Source: Actinomycetota bacterium (GTDB taxonomy: Bacteria; Actinomycetota; Actinomycetes; Mycobacteriales; Pseudonocardiaceae). From it: a DNA stretch of 64,000 bases. Position numbers and translations under genes: made by a program. Numbering within the stretch: the stretch's first letter is position 1; every line of letters starts with the position of its first letter. The stretch is taken from contig JAJPIR010000084.1 of assembly GCA_021324675.1 (NCBI GenBank), forward strand, positions 1 to 64,000, written 5' to 3'. Below, piece after piece: positions 9,925 through 18,720 of the stretch. Under the pieces are notes generated by a model. The model made no database searches, had not been told where the DNA came from, and was given only the letters and a program-made list of their open reading frames with translations.

Positions 9925-10151
9925 CCGCCGAGCATCTCACTCCCGTTCCAGCTATGGCTAGCCAGAGCCGCGCGCCGACGCGTTCAATGCTGTGATGGGA
10001 GATCACTGTGCGTCTCTCCCAGCCATCGCGTCGATACGGCTGACACGTGACAGACGGCGTTTTCCGCTGACTGCTTGCCGGGCAAGGTCGTGCGCGCGGT
10101 AGCCTTCGGCCACCTTCCGGAAGCGGACCGGGATTTGACCTACGGCAAACG

Positions 10152-11087
10152 TCAGTTCTCGGCAGAGCCGTCCTGCTCGGCGAGGAACTGCTCCAGTTCC
10201 GCGGCAATTTCGTCACCGGTCGGTAGCTGTTCCGAATCGGCGGACAGCATCGGACGTCGCTGGGCCTCGCTCATGACGGCGTCGAATTGCTCCTCAAGGC
10301 TGGTGACCACAGACATGCTTTGCGGGGAGCGAGACAGCTGCTCGTTAACCTCCTCCAGCACTCGCTGCGCGGCAGGGAGTAGGGCGTCCACAGGCAAGTC
10401 GAGCCCGCTGCTGCGAGCCAGGTGCTCCAGCAGCCCACGGGCCGATTCCGGGTACTCCATACGCGCGAGGTAGTGCGGCACATGCACCACGAAACCCAGC
10501 GCGTCGTGGCCGAGCTCACCCAACCGCAGCTCCACTAGCGCTCCGGCGTGGCCCGGGATCTGCATCGTATTGAACCATCGCTGATAGCCGGAGATCAATT
10601 CCCGGCGCGTCGCATGCGCGGTGACCATTATCGGGCGTGTGTGGGGAACGGCCATCGGCACCGCACCCAGACCCACTGTCAGCGATACCCCGAATTCGTC
10701 TACCAACTCGCTCACAGCAGCCGCGAAGCGTTCCCATTGCAGATCCGGCTCTGGCCCGGTAAGGAGCAAGAACTTAGTTCCCGAGCAATCCACTACCTCG
10801 TAAAGCACCAACTCCGGCCGCTCATAACCCGCCCACCGGTCTTCATCAAAAATCATCATCGGGCGCCGGGAGCGATAATCCAGCAGCTGGTCGATGTCGA
10901 ATGTGGCGATGACCCGATGTTCAAGATGCGCCAACAGATGAGCCACGGCCAAGTGCCCAGCCTGGCCAGCATCCACGAACCCAGTCAAGGCGTGCACCAA
11001 CACCATGCCCACCCCGCTCGGCCGCTGCTCGACCTGATATAGCTCGGTATTCACCTCAACTGCAACGCCGCACCCTGGCTGCATCAT
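10152..11087 (-). CDS. PAC2 family protein
   Basis: This 311-residue protein has the PAC2 (proteasome-assembly-chaperone-like) fold of actinobacteria. Visible features are VLVHALTGFVDAGQAG, VIATFDIDQLLDYRSRRP, LLLTGPEPDLQWERF, and GAVPMAVPHTRP with ITAHAT-like sequence. The C-terminal extension is acidic and helical. Orthologues lie near lexA/sigB in mycobacteria (Rv2714), consistent with this locus; the exact role is unknown. Several upstream starts exist, and GTG at 11054 (VNTELYQVE) is an alternative to the 11087 ATG. Confidence 0.85.
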   Translation of the reverse strand: MMQPGCGVAVEVNTELYQVEQRPSGVGMVLVHALTGFVDAGQAGHLAVAHLLAHLEHRVIATFDIDQLLDYRSRRPMMIFDEDRWAGYERPELVLYEVVDCSGTKFLLLTGPEPDLQWERFAAAVSELVDEFGVSLTVGLGAVPMAVPHTRPIMVTAHATRRELISGYQRWFNTMQIPGHAGALVELRLGELGHDALGFVVHVPHYLARMEYPESARGLLEHLARSSGLDLPVDALLPAAQRVLEEVNEQLSRSPQSMSVVTSLEEQFDAVMSEAQRRPMLSADSEQLPTGDEIAAELEQFLAEQDGSAEN

Positions 11088-11290
11088 CCCGCACGTCCAG
11101 GCATGCCGGTTTCATTGCTCTGTTGCCGAACTGGGTGACGACGCGGTGGCGGGCTACGCAGTGTGCGTAGCAGCGCGGAAGTTCGATGTGTGTAAGTAGT
11201 TCGCCAGAGTGTTCATGCCAGCTCCTGAACGTCCAATGGGTAGAAGATCGATTTCACAACGTGACCGCCCGGCGGGCAGGATCTGGCAGC

Positions 11291-11917
11291 ATGCCGCTGC
11301 TGTCGCGACATGTCGTCGCATTTCTCGCTGCTGTCGTACGCAGCCCGGTTACGGTGGGCGCAGTGGTACCAAGCTCCTCCCAGTTGGCGGCCCGGCTGGC
11401 CGCGGTGGTACCTCGGGCCGGCAAGCCGGTCGTGGTAGAGCTCGGGCCCGGCACCGGTTCGGTCACCACCGCAATCGAGTGCCGGCTTGGTAGCCGCGGG
11501 CGCCATGTGGCCGTTGAGATTGATCCCAAACTGGCTGAGTACCTGCGCATAGCGCATCCTCAGGTCGATGTGCTGGTGGGCGACGCCATCGACCTGGAGT
11601 GTTTGCTCGTCGCCCAGCACATCTCGGCGGTGGATGTGGTGATCAGTGGGCTGCCCTGGTCGTTGATCAGCCCGGACGCCCAACGAGCGATTGTTGAAGC
11701 AACGGCAAGGTCTCTGTCATCCGGTGGTTGCTTTACGACCTTCGCGTATGTACACGGCCTCTCGATGCCCTGGGCACGGCAATTCCGCGCGTTGCTGGGG
11801 GAGGTTTTCGACGAGGTGCTGACCACGCGCACGGTCTGGTGGAACCTGCCTCCAGCGGTGACCTATGTCTGCCGACGACCGCATTCATGGATCACAAGAG
11901 CGCGGCGGGCACACTAA
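11291..11917 (+). CDS. SAM-dependent methyltransferase
   Basis: This 208-residue protein is a class I methyltransferase. The SAM-binding loop is VVVELGPGTGSVTTAIECRLG, followed by the acidic strand end HVAVEIDPKLAEYLR and the VVISGLPWSLIS motif. The pattern resembles the phospholipid N-methyltransferase/rRNA-dimethylase-like group, so the substrate may be a lipid or RNA. The start was set at ATG 11291 (MPLLSRHVV) because the sequence conserved in this family begins there. GTG 11261 is possible. No strong Shine-Dalgarno is visible. Confidence 0.8.
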   Translation: MPLLSRHVVAFLAAVVRSPVTVGAVVPSSSQLAARLAAVVPRAGKPVVVELGPGTGSVTTAIECRLGSRGRHVAVEIDPKLAEYLRIAHPQVDVLVGDAIDLECLLVAQHISAVDVVISGLPWSLISPDAQRAIVEATARSLSSGGCFTTFAYVHGLSMPWARQFRALLGEVFDEVLTTRTVWWNLPPAVTYVCRRPHSWITRARRAH

Positions 11918-12045
11918 CGCACTGCGCTGACATTCGGCCCCAATGGGCGGGACTGGTGGCGAGTTGGTCCACATTGCCCCCGTAGTCCACAGCCAGCAAG
12001 TGCGTAGCTGTACCAGGTGGTGGCGCAAGAGGACCTTGTCATGGC

Positions 12046-12840
12046 ATGAGCGCACCTACCGCCGGGACTATCCGGCTTTCCGATCCGTCCGAGTTGATCG
12101 CCGCCGTTCCACATCTACTCGGTTTTCATCCGCACAATTCAGTGGTGGTCTTGGCACTGCATGGAAGAAGCTTGGGGCTGACCTTGCGCGCCGATGTGGT
12201 CCCGCCCGATCAGGCGCCGCAACTGGCCGAGCAGCTGCTGCGGCCGATCACGAGGTCCCGGCCCAGTGGTATCGCTCTGGTCGTTATCGGGGGCAACGTC
12301 AGTGCCAACAGTGGCGACGATGATGTGCCGCATCGCGGGCTGGTGGCTGCACTTGCTCGCGCGCTCGATCGCGCGGGGTTGCCGGTGATGCTCGCCGCGT
12401 GGACCACCGAGGTAAAGCGTGGAGCGCCATGGCGCTGTTATGACGATTCGCTCTGCGCTGGAACGGTGGCTGATCCCGCAAGTAGCCCGTTAGCGGCCGC
12501 TACAGTTGCGGCTGGTGCCGTGACGTTTAGTAGCCGACAGGAAATGGTCGATTTGCTCGCCACACACGACCCCGAAGCATTGCGACGTCGTGTTGCGCTG
12601 CTGGACGCGGCCGACGCTGAACATCCGATGAGCGCTCGGACGGTAAAGCAGCGACTTGCGCGGTTAAGGCAATTGCACGAAGCAGCTGCCGCAGGGGAGC
12701 TGGTGTTAAGTGACAGCGTCATTGCCGAGGTCGCCTCCGCACTATGCGACCACCGGGTCCGGGATGCCTGCCTGCCCTGGCGTTTAGTTGTGTACCTTGA
12801 AGTCCATGCGCCGAGCTGCGATCTACTGCCGGATCAGTGA
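12046..12840 (+). pseudogene. DUF4192 gene, 5' part, cut by the element
   Basis: The chromosomal frame runs from ATG 12046 (MSAPTAGTIRLSDPSELIAA, HLLGFHPHNSVVVLAL) to the codons for DACLPW at 12,780. It then reads about 20 element-encoded residues to a stop at 12,840. The N-terminal DUF4192 pattern is intact. The rest of the gene, in the same frame after the shared TGCCCTGG core, is at 54,949-55,263. The interrupted protein is likely non-functional; DUF4192 has no established role. Confidence 0.9.
12773..12797. other. attL: core plus left attP arm
   Basis: The core is TGCCCTGG at 12,773-12,780. The element-side arm carries TGTGTACCT (12,789-12,797). In the excised circle this would face AGGTACATA (54,918-54,926) as an 8-of-9 inverted repeat spanning 48 bp, which is the size and symmetry expected for a serine-integrase attP. 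Confidence 0.75.
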
Positions 12841-14233
12841 CGACCGGGAAGGAGCACTGCTAGGGGTCGCGCGTCAAGAAGCAGACTGTCGTGAACGGGC
12901 TACGAGGCTGGGCTGGGTAGTCGCTGGTCTGTACGTGGACAACGACCTATCGGCGTTCTCAGGGAAGACTCGTCCTGAGTACCGCAGGATGCTTGATGAT
13001 CTCCGTTCAGGTCTCATCGATGCAGTGCTTGCTTGGCACACTGATCGGCTTCACCGCTCGCCCCGTGAGCTTGAAGAGTTCATCGACATCTGCGAGAACG
13101 CCAGGGTTGGTGTCGAGACGGTGAAGGCTGGGCCAGTTGATCTCTCGACACCAGCAGGGCGAGCCGTTGCGCGAACGCTTGGAGCTTGGGCTCGCTATGA
13201 GAGCGAACACAAGGCAGAGCGGAGCCGTCGCAAGGCCTTGGAGTTGGCACAGACGGGCAAGCCGTCTGGTGGAGGTCGACCCTTTGGTTACGAAGAAGAT
13301 CGCATCACGGTGCGTGAAAATGAAGCTGAAGTCATCAGGGAATGCGTGCGGCGTTTGCTTGCGGGTGAAGCGCTACGAAGCCTAACACGCGACCTCAATA
13401 GTCGGGGAATTGTCACGTCTGCTGGAGGAGAATGGTCAACCCAGACGCTCAAGCGGGTGCTTGCCTCGGGCAGAATTTCAGGGCAACGAGATCATCAACC
13501 ACGGTCACTCACCCAAACGAAACGACACTTGATCAGAGAGATTGTGGCAGATGCAGTGTGGCCGGCGATCATTACGAAGGAGGAGACCGCAAGGGTTCGC
13601 GCGCTGCTTTTGAATCCTGAGCGGAACTCACTGGCTGCTCGCGCGAGACGGTACCTGCTGAGTGGGATCTTGCGATGTGCCTATTGTCGCGGATCTCTGT
13701 GTGGTCGGCCAACGGGCGATGGTCGGCTACGGTACTTGTGTAAGAAAGAGCCTGGCAGCAACCGGTGTGGCAAGATTTTTATTGTTGCTTCTCCTACCGA
13801 TGACTGCGTGACGGACATGGTGAAGATGGTGTTGCAGTCACCGAAGCTTGCGGAGATACTCCAAGCGAACGGCCGAAACTCAGGTGACGAGTCAGCGCTG
13901 GAGCAGATAGCCGCTGATGAGAAGAAGCTTGAAGAGCTCGCTGGAGACTACGCGACTGGTCTGATCACGCGCAAAGAATGGCTCTATGCACGTGAGTTGC
14001 TTGAAGGCCGCCTAGAGGCCGCTCGGAAACGTCTGAGTAGTAACAGCCAGATTGCGGCACTTGAGGGTCTGTACGGCGATTCTGTGCCGTTTGGCGAGAT
14101 GTGGAAAGGGTTTTCTATTGATCGTCGGCGAGCAGTGATAGCGGCCCTTTTTGAGCGGATCATCGTGCATCCGGGAGTGCAGGGACGTAATAGGTTCGAT
14201 TCGCAGCGACTTGAGCCAGTTTGGCGTGTATAA
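12806..14233 (+). CDS. Large serine recombinase (integrase)
   Basis: This is a phage-type serine integrase of about 475 residues. The catalytic domain begins AAIYCRISDDREG and contains LDDLRSGLIDAVLAWHTDRLHRSP and the GRAVARTLGAWARYESE helix. The recombinase domain follows (KPSGGGRPFGYEEDR ... SRGIVTSAGGEW). A zinc ribbon (LRCAYC ... LCKKEPGSNRC) and a coiled coil (EQIAADEKKLEELAGDY) complete the architecture. The TTG at 12,788 in the track is upstream of the more likely ATG 12,806 (MRRAAIYCRIS). Its place beside attL strongly suggests it catalysed this insertion. Confidence 0.95.
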   Translation: MRRAAIYCRISDDREGALLGVARQEADCRERATRLGWVVAGLYVDNDLSAFSGKTRPEYRRMLDDLRSGLIDAVLAWHTDRLHRSPRELEEFIDICENARVGVETVKAGPVDLSTPAGRAVARTLGAWARYESEHKAERSRRKALELAQTGKPSGGGRPFGYEEDRITVRENEAEVIRECVRRLLAGEALRSLTRDLNSRGIVTSAGGEWSTQTLKRVLASGRISGQRDHQPRSLTQTKRHLIREIVADAVWPAIITKEETARVRALLLNPERNSLAARARRYLLSGILRCAYCRGSLCGRPTGDGRLRYLCKKEPGSNRCGKIFIVASPTDDCVTDMVKMVLQSPKLAEILQANGRNSGDESALEQIAADEKKLEELAGDYATGLITRKEWLYARELLEGRLEAARKRLSSNSQIAALEGLYGDSVPFGEMWKGFSIDRRRAVIAALFERIIVHPGVQGRNRFDSQRLEPVWRV

Positions 14234-14428
14234 CCCACTGCTTTGAGTGCATATATGCAACTATAAGCAGCGCTTCAGGGAAGGCTTCGGAACTACTGAA
14301 CGGGTTTTCGGTTCCGTGTAAACATCATGCTAACCGTTGCACTGGTCGCTTGACACCGGCGGAAGCCACGGTAGAGACTCGCCGGTTGACTACGCAGTGT
14401 GCTCACTGACTACTGGGGGGTAGCAGCA

Positions 14429-14620
14429 GTGAAACGACTTAAGATTACCCACAACAACGGTCATGAAGAGACCATAAGTGCTGAACGGTACCGTGCTGAT
14501 GGTTCGTGGATCATCTTTGAGGACGCAGACAAGCAGGAGGTCCATCGCCTCCAAGAGCGTGACGTACGAAGCATTGCTCGGGACGATGGGAGCGAGATAC
14601 CTGGACCAATATCCGCCTAG
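14429..14620 (+). CDS. Small hypothetical protein (63 aa)
   Basis: GTG 14,429 follows the GGGGGGTAG ribosome-binding site. The product starts VKRLKITHNNGHEETISA and looks like a small beta-rich protein (SWIIFEDADKQEVHRLQERDVRSI). No family was recognised. It is the first gene after the integrase, on the same strand. Confidence 0.6.
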   Translation: MKRLKITHNNGHEETISAERYRADGSWIIFEDADKQEVHRLQERDVRSIARDDGSEIPGPISA

Positions 14621-14726
14621 CCCGCACTGATTCCACGACTGCGTACCAAACGACCTCGCTGCGGAAGAAGTACACCAGCAAAGTACTCTCGACGCATTAC
14701 ATGCAACAAATGCAACACTATGCCTC

Positions 14727-14769
14727 TTGACAAATGAGCAACAAAACCGTTAAGCTAATAGTTAGCTTA
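14727..14769 (+). promoter_or_regulatory. Promoter and operator of the excisionase-parA operon
   Basis: TTGACA at 14,727-14,732 is followed by a perfect 8-bp inverted repeat, TAAGCTAA-tag-TTAGCTTA (14,751-14,769), at the -10 position. The repeat ends 2 bp before the ATG at 14,772 and no ribosome-binding site separates them. This suggests a leaderless transcript with the operator over the -10, as in self-repressed partition operons. Confidence 0.6.
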
Positions 14770-14771
14770 GT

Positions 14772-14960
14772 ATGAAAGCCTTTCTCAATGCTTCTGAAGT
14801 TGCGAAATTGCTCAACGTTGACCGTGCAACAGTTTCTCGTTGGTTGCACAAAGGGCTCATCCCTCGCGCCGTTCGTCTTCAGGGGAAACAGCAGTGGCGT
14901 ATCCCGATTAGCGCGTATGAGGAGCTTGTGAAGCAACAAGAGCAGTATGAGAGTCATTAG
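14772..14960 (+). CDS. Excisionase-family helix-turn-helix protein
   Basis: This 62-residue protein consists of a MerR/excisionase-type winged HTH: LNASEVAKLLNVDRATVSRWLHKGLIP, then the wing KQQWRIPISAYEELV. It overlaps parA by 14 bp, so the two are co-translated. It could serve as the recombination directionality factor for the serine integrase, as the operon's repressor, or both. The inverted repeat just upstream is its most likely binding site. Confidence 0.8.
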   Translation: MKAFLNASEVAKLLNVDRATVSRWLHKGLIPRAVRLQGKQQWRIPISAYEELVKQQEQYESH

Positions 14961-15717
14961 CTTTTCGATCTTTAAAGGCGGAACTGGTAAAACCACGAGC
15001 AGTGTCAATACGGCAGTTGCCCTTGCGCGTAAGGGCAAGAAGGTCCTCCTTGTTGACCTCGATCAGCAAGCGAGCGCAACACGCTACTTAGACCTCGATC
15101 CCGAACAAGCGCCAAGTTTATATGACGTGTACATGGGTGCAAAGCCTGCAGCCTTAGCGATAAAGCGCACGAAGTTTGGCGTTGATATGCTGACATCAAA
15201 CGGGTTGCTCGCGGCCATCGAGGAGGCGCTTGAACCTGGCGATGAGCTAAAATTAGCGGAGTTTCTCACCCCGTTGAAGCCGACCTACGATTTTATTCTC
15301 ATCGATACGCCGCCTGGGAAGGCAATGCTGGCCTTCAACGGCTTAGCGGCAGCAGATCTTATCATCATCCCTGCATCTGCTGAACGCATGGCGGTTGATG
15401 GTGTTGCTGACCTTATCAGTCATGTGCAACGGATCATGTGGAATAAGTTCTCGCTCAGTCACCAAGAACTTCGTATCCTTTTTACCATGTATCGGGCAAC
15501 CACTGCGCACTCGCCTGCTATTGTCTCAAATGCTCGGAAAATTTGGCGTGACAATATCTTAAGTGTGAAGATACCCCATTCGACCGTGTTTTCCCGGTCC
15601 TACGACGCGAAAACACCGATGGCGCTGCTTGAACCGAAGCACAGTGGCGCTATTTCCTATGACGTCTTTGCTGACTGGTTGATTAAATATAATGATGGCC
15701 AAGTACCGGCAAGCTAA
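14947..15717 (+). CDS. parA: ParA-family partition ATPase
   Basis: This 256-residue Walker-type ATPase has the deviant Walker A ISFSIFKGGTGKTTSSVNTAVAL, the A' motif KVLLVDLDQQASATRY, and Walker B DFILIDTPPGKAML. It lacks a long N-terminal HTH, so it belongs with small ParAs that work with ribbon-helix-helix partners. The downstream RHH-like gene and 8-bp repeat complete such a cassette. It probably stabilises an excised circular form of the element. Confidence 0.9.
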   Translation: MRVISFSIFKGGTGKTTSSVNTAVALARKGKKVLLVDLDQQASATRYLDLDPEQAPSLYDVYMGAKPAALAIKRTKFGVDMLTSNGLLAAIEEALEPGDELKLAEFLTPLKPTYDFILIDTPPGKAMLAFNGLAAADLIIIPASAERMAVDGVADLISHVQRIMWNKFSLSHQELRILFTMYRATTAHSPAIVSNARKIWRDNILSVKIPHSTVFSRSYDAKTPMALLEPKHSGAISYDVFADWLIKYNDGQVPAS

Positions 15718-15722
15718 TACTT

Positions 15723-16061
15723 ATGAAGACACCACGAGTGCATGATTTTGATCCGGATGCTGCTGGGCGGCAATTACAGAGTCCTCTTGAGGGTATGCCG
15801 ACCATCGAAAAGCCACGGCAGCAGCCACAAGCACCAGCCGTGCAGCATGCTGAACCAAATAATGGCCAACAAGCAAAACAAGCTGCGGCAAAGTCAACGC
15901 GGCGATACGTTCGGCGAACGTTTGATTACTTTGAAGACCAGATTGAGTATCTAACGCGGGTTTCATTAGAAGAGCGGTTAGCTGGAAACAACGTGACGAT
16001 GGCTTCAATGCTCAGGGAAGCTTTGGACCGCTATATCTCTGAAAAGACTTCCAAGAAATAA
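15723..16061 (+). CDS. Putative centromere-binding partner of ParA (RHH-like)
   Basis: This 112-residue protein has a disordered Q/P/A-rich N-terminus (about 1-60). A basic segment (STRRYVRRTFDYFEDQIEYL) and a C-terminal ribbon-helix-helix-like part (NNVTMASMLREALDRYISEK) follow. It starts 5 bp after the parA stop. In ParA-RHH systems the small protein binds iterated short repeats, and exactly such an array lies 13 bp downstream. The function is inferred from position and fold pattern. Confidence 0.7.
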   Translation: MKTPRVHDFDPDAAGRQLQSPLEGMPTIEKPRQQPQAPAVQHAEPNNGQQAKQAAAKSTRRYVRRTFDYFEDQIEYLTRVSLEERLAGNNVTMASMLREALDRYISEKTSKK

Positions 16062-16074
16062 CTCAAACCTTGCA

Positions 16075-16226
16075 ACACTATCACGCTACTACACTCGTAC
16101 ACTATCACACTACTCAACCATCACACTACGACACCATTACACCATGACACTACCACACTATGACACCATAACACCATGACACTCATACACTTATACACTT
16201 ATACACTATCACACTTAGACACTACT
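16075..16226. repeat. 19-unit, 8-bp tandem repeat; probable partition centromere
   Basis: Nineteen consecutive 8-bp units run without a slip in register. Seventeen begin with exact ACAC, usually followed by TA or CA (ACACTATC, ACACCATG, ACACTTAT). Units 2 (ACGCTACT) and 6 (CAACCATC) are degenerate. The array follows the RHH-like gene directly. One-turn-or-less iterated sites next to parA-RHH genes are the known centromere design of plasmids such as pSM19035 and TP228. Confidence 0.75.
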
Positions 16227-16520
16227 ACGTGTATACAGATTCATTCTAAAGTGCTTAGATATGTTCTATCGAGCAGACGAGACAGCCGCCGTTTTCCCAC
16301 AAAGGGTTTGCTCATAAAAACGGACTAGCCTACCTGTGATCGACGTGACCGAGTGACTGACCGAAGCAGTTGACTATAAGGCTACCGCTGAGACACGCGG
16401 AGAGTATGAGAGACCCATCCCGTCCTTGGACTTGTCAACAAAATTTTTTTCCGGACGCTTGCGTCGGGAAGAAAGCGAAGGGAAGGAAACGAGAGAACAA
16501 GAGAGCAGGCAATCGCAAAA

Positions 16521-17337
16521 ACGAGCCCCTGGGGGTTGAGGGGGGAGGGGCTTGTCGTGACGACGAATACGAGAGGTGATCGAGCACCAGGGTTGTTCGT
16601 CGTCCTGGGCGTTGTTCGATCACCAGGTGTACCCAGGGAGCGGTCTGCGGGAGCCGTACCGGTTCAGGCCGGTAGACCAACCGTCAGAGTGTGGAGGCAC
16701 ACGGAGCCACCGTTCGGGTGGAATCTGAGCTGGAAGGAAGACGGCGCTACCTGCGCAAAGTGGGCGAGTGCCCTGCGGACACGAGGTCGGCCGCACCGGT
16801 CTCTGCGAGTCCTGGATGTGCCGCATCCTGCGGCCGACCTCGTGTCCTCTCCTCTGCCCCGCACGCTGTACTTCTCCTGATGGTTGGGTAGGTATGAGTA
16901 AGTTGGTTGATCGTTGGTTAGCTGTCCGGGGGAGCGGGGCAAAGCAGAGGCCACTCGCCCACAGGGGTAGCGCCCAAAGCGCGGGAGCCAGGCGTCGGCA
17001 TTCCTTCCAGACCTTCCTTCCGCCGCCCGGCAAATGAGAGTGCTAACGCACAGAGAGCCTCACGGCCAAAGAGTCGATGCAGGGAGTTGTGCGACTGCGG
17101 TGTGCTTGCTTCGCAAGCACGCTATGAGAGCGCTGCGCGCAGAATCTTGGTTGACATTCGGGGTGGATCCGGTCCTGCCGCTCGTTTGCTCTCTCAGTGT
17201 GTCACATGGCTTCCGCAGCTGCGTCAAGACTCCTTCGCAACGCTTCGGCCCGCTGCGGCGGCGAACCGGTATCCGGTTCGGTCTTGACCCACCAGCGCAC
17301 CATGTGTTGTTCCAATCCTGTCGCAAACGAGCGGCAG
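16521..17337 (+). ncRNA. Long, highly folded non-coding region
   Basis: No protein-like frame exists here, but many complementary arms do. Nested perfect helices are 16730-16739/17001-17010 (10 bp), 16743-16751/16966-16974 (9 bp) and 16760-16770/16952-16962 (11 bp). They enclose a 19-bp hairpin (16777-16795/16829-16847) and an arm 16851-16862/16934-16950. Flanking hairpins lie at 16521-16555, 16575-16624, 16657-16674, 17102-17120, 17223-17288 (with 17262-17280 inside) and 17318-17337. Three imperfect helices contain G-U pairs on the plus strand that would be A-C mismatches on the minus strand, which favours a plus-strand RNA. An origin or oriT function at DNA level is the alternative. Confidence 0.5.
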
Positions 17338-17354
17338 GAAGGAGGTGATACACC

Positions 17355-17675
17355 ATGGCAACGTACAAAATCATTCGGGTCTACGAGGTTCCCGGCAAGG
17401 ACCAAATTGAGGCGACCAACCACATGATGGAGGCACTCATCCTTCATGTAGAGCGCAGCTATCACGTAGGAGACTATGTGAAAGCACCCGAAGACCCGAA
17501 AGGGAAGGGTCGGCCGATCGATCTGACGCCGCCCAAGGGGTGGCTGAGGAGCATGATCGAGGAGCTGGTAGCGCAAGTCACTGGGCGCCCAGCGAAAGAG
17601 CAGCCGTGGCAGAAGCCCGAACTGTACAAGGGCAAGAGCATGCACGAGCTCGAACAAGAACAGGCTAAGCGTTGA
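17355..17675 (+). CDS. Hypothetical protein (106 aa)
   Basis: ATG 17,355 has an excellent ribosome-binding site (GGAGGTGAT). The product starts MATYKIIRVYEVPGKDQIEATNHMMEAL and ends in a charged helix (HELEQEQAKR). The N-terminus looks like a small alpha/beta sandwich. No family was recognised. Its leader is the folded 17.2-17.34 kb segment, whose last hairpin (CTGTCGC/GCGGCAG) lies just before the Shine-Dalgarno. Confidence 0.75.
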   Translation: MATYKIIRVYEVPGKDQIEATNHMMEALILHVERSYHVGDYVKAPEDPKGKGRPIDLTPPKGWLRSMIEELVAQVTGRPAKEQPWQKPELYKGKSMHELEQEQAKR

Positions 17676-17684
17676 GCGCTTACG

Positions 17685-17713
17685 GCTTCCCCTGACATGA
17701 ACTCGGGGGAAGC
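17685..17713 (+). terminator. Hairpin after the 106-aa gene
   Basis: GCTTCCCC / GGGGAAGC is a perfect 8-bp stem with a 13-nt loop, 9 bp after the stop codon. It lies between convergent genes and probably ends the plus-strand transcript. A second GC-rich hairpin (GGCCGCGC/GCGCGGCC) lies near 17,780-17,810. Confidence 0.55.
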
Positions 17714-17845
17714 AGCAAGAGCTTAAACAGCGGTGCGGGATCCCGTTACCTGTGTTGCTGTCAAAGCCCGATGCGCCAGGCCGCGCTCCGCTTCGCTCCG
17801 CGCGGCCTTCGGCACACGCGTCCCAGTTCTGGCTCGGTACCTCTA

Positions 17846-18640
17846 TTACTGTGATGGATCGGGTCGCTCCCTGCTCACGGTGAGCCTGGTGACGCTGGTG
17901 GCGTGGAACTCGCGGCTCGTGCGACTTCGGCCCTCTGTGGTCTCTTCCTTGCGAACGACGTGCTGACCACTTACTTCCACCGTACGGCCGGTACGGATTT
18001 GCCGGCGAATGTGGGCTTCTTGCAGTGTCGCTGCGACATCTCCAAAGACGACAACTCGATGCCAGGTAGGGCGTCCTCGTGCATCGTGTACCGCCAACGG
18101 AAACCCACCGATCAGCTCGTCTCCGTCGGCGTCAAACCATGGATCTCGACCGAGCCGGCCTTGAAGCTGCACCTCTTCTTGTTCAGCACCTTCGGAAGAT
18201 GCTGAGGATTGCTCGTGAGGCGCTGTAGCGAGTTCTGCGGGTTGCAGTGTGAGCATTGCGGCCACTGCATCGTCTTGCGGCGCTTCGGCGGTCTGGCGAG
18301 GTTCTGGGGTGTGTGGGATGGGATGGAAGGACACCATGCCGTCACGGTGGACGAGTAGGCGAGTGCGTTGATCATCAGGTCCTTGGTCAAAGACCACGCG
18401 CCTAACCTGTTGGTTCAGGCTGTAGCCAGGTACGCGGTAGATCTCCACCCGCGCATTGGCTGTAGTGACTCTCGCAACGGCGGCGTCAGGATAGATCTCA
18501 AGAACAGCTTTGCCGTCACCAACCGCAAGGCGGTGGCCATCGCCGTGGGCAACGTCATGGGTTGTTGCTGCTTCTGTTTGCAGCGTGTCACTCACTGCGG
18601 CGCGATCAAATTCGTTCATAGGGAAGTAGCACTCAGTCAT
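17846..18640 (-). CDS. Protein with C-terminal SSB-like OB fold (264 aa)
   Basis: The C-terminal part (about residues 160-255) reads like an SSB OB fold: VQLQGRLGRDPWFDADGDELIGGF, WHRVVVFGDVAATLQEAHI, GRTVEVSGQHVVRKEE, then SREFHATSVTRL. The N-terminal 150 residues (KAVLEIYPDAAVARVTTANARVEIYRV) are of unknown type. The start was set at ATG 18,640 because a near-perfect promoter lies 14 bp upstream. It is the third SSB-type protein of the element, and this extended form may be specialised. Confidence 0.7.
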   Translation of the reverse strand: MTECYFPMNEFDRAAVSDTLQTEAATTHDVAHGDGHRLAVGDGKAVLEIYPDAAVARVTTANARVEIYRVPGYSLNQQVRRVVFDQGPDDQRTRLLVHRDGMVSFHPIPHTPEPRQTAEAPQDDAVAAMLTLQPAELATAPHEQSSASSEGAEQEEVQLQGRLGRDPWFDADGDELIGGFPLAVHDARGRPTWHRVVVFGDVAATLQEAHIRRQIRTGRTVEVSGQHVVRKEETTEGRSRTSREFHATSVTRLTVSRERPDPSQ

Positions 18641-18654
18641 AACGAACAGCAACA

Positions 18655-18707
18655 ATTATATGAACGCGAATTGCCTATTGTCAAGACGGTGTGTGTATTG
18701 ATATAAA
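18655..18707. promoter_or_regulatory. Back-to-back promoters sharing one -35 region
   Basis: The minus-strand promoter has TTGACA (complement of 18,679-18,684), an 18-bp spacer and TATAAT (complement of 18,655-18,660), 14 bp before ATG 18,640. The plus-strand promoter has TTGTCA (18,678-18,683), an 18-bp spacer and TATAAA (18,702-18,707), 13 bp before ATG 18,721. The two -35 hexamers overlap, so a bound polymerase or repressor would affect both. Both mRNAs should be leaderless or nearly so. Confidence 0.75.
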
Positions 18708-18720
18708 CATTCTTAAGACT

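Noticed and set aside
16075-16226. Regular short repeats as a CRISPR array
   Set aside because: The period is 8 bp with no spacers, and no cas genes are present. The position behind parA and an RHH-like gene fits a centromere.
16370-17037. ORFs 16,370-16,579, 16,536-16,880 and 16,768-17,037 as proteins
   Set aside because: They have odd composition and no ribosome-binding sites. The bases are explained by long complementary arms.
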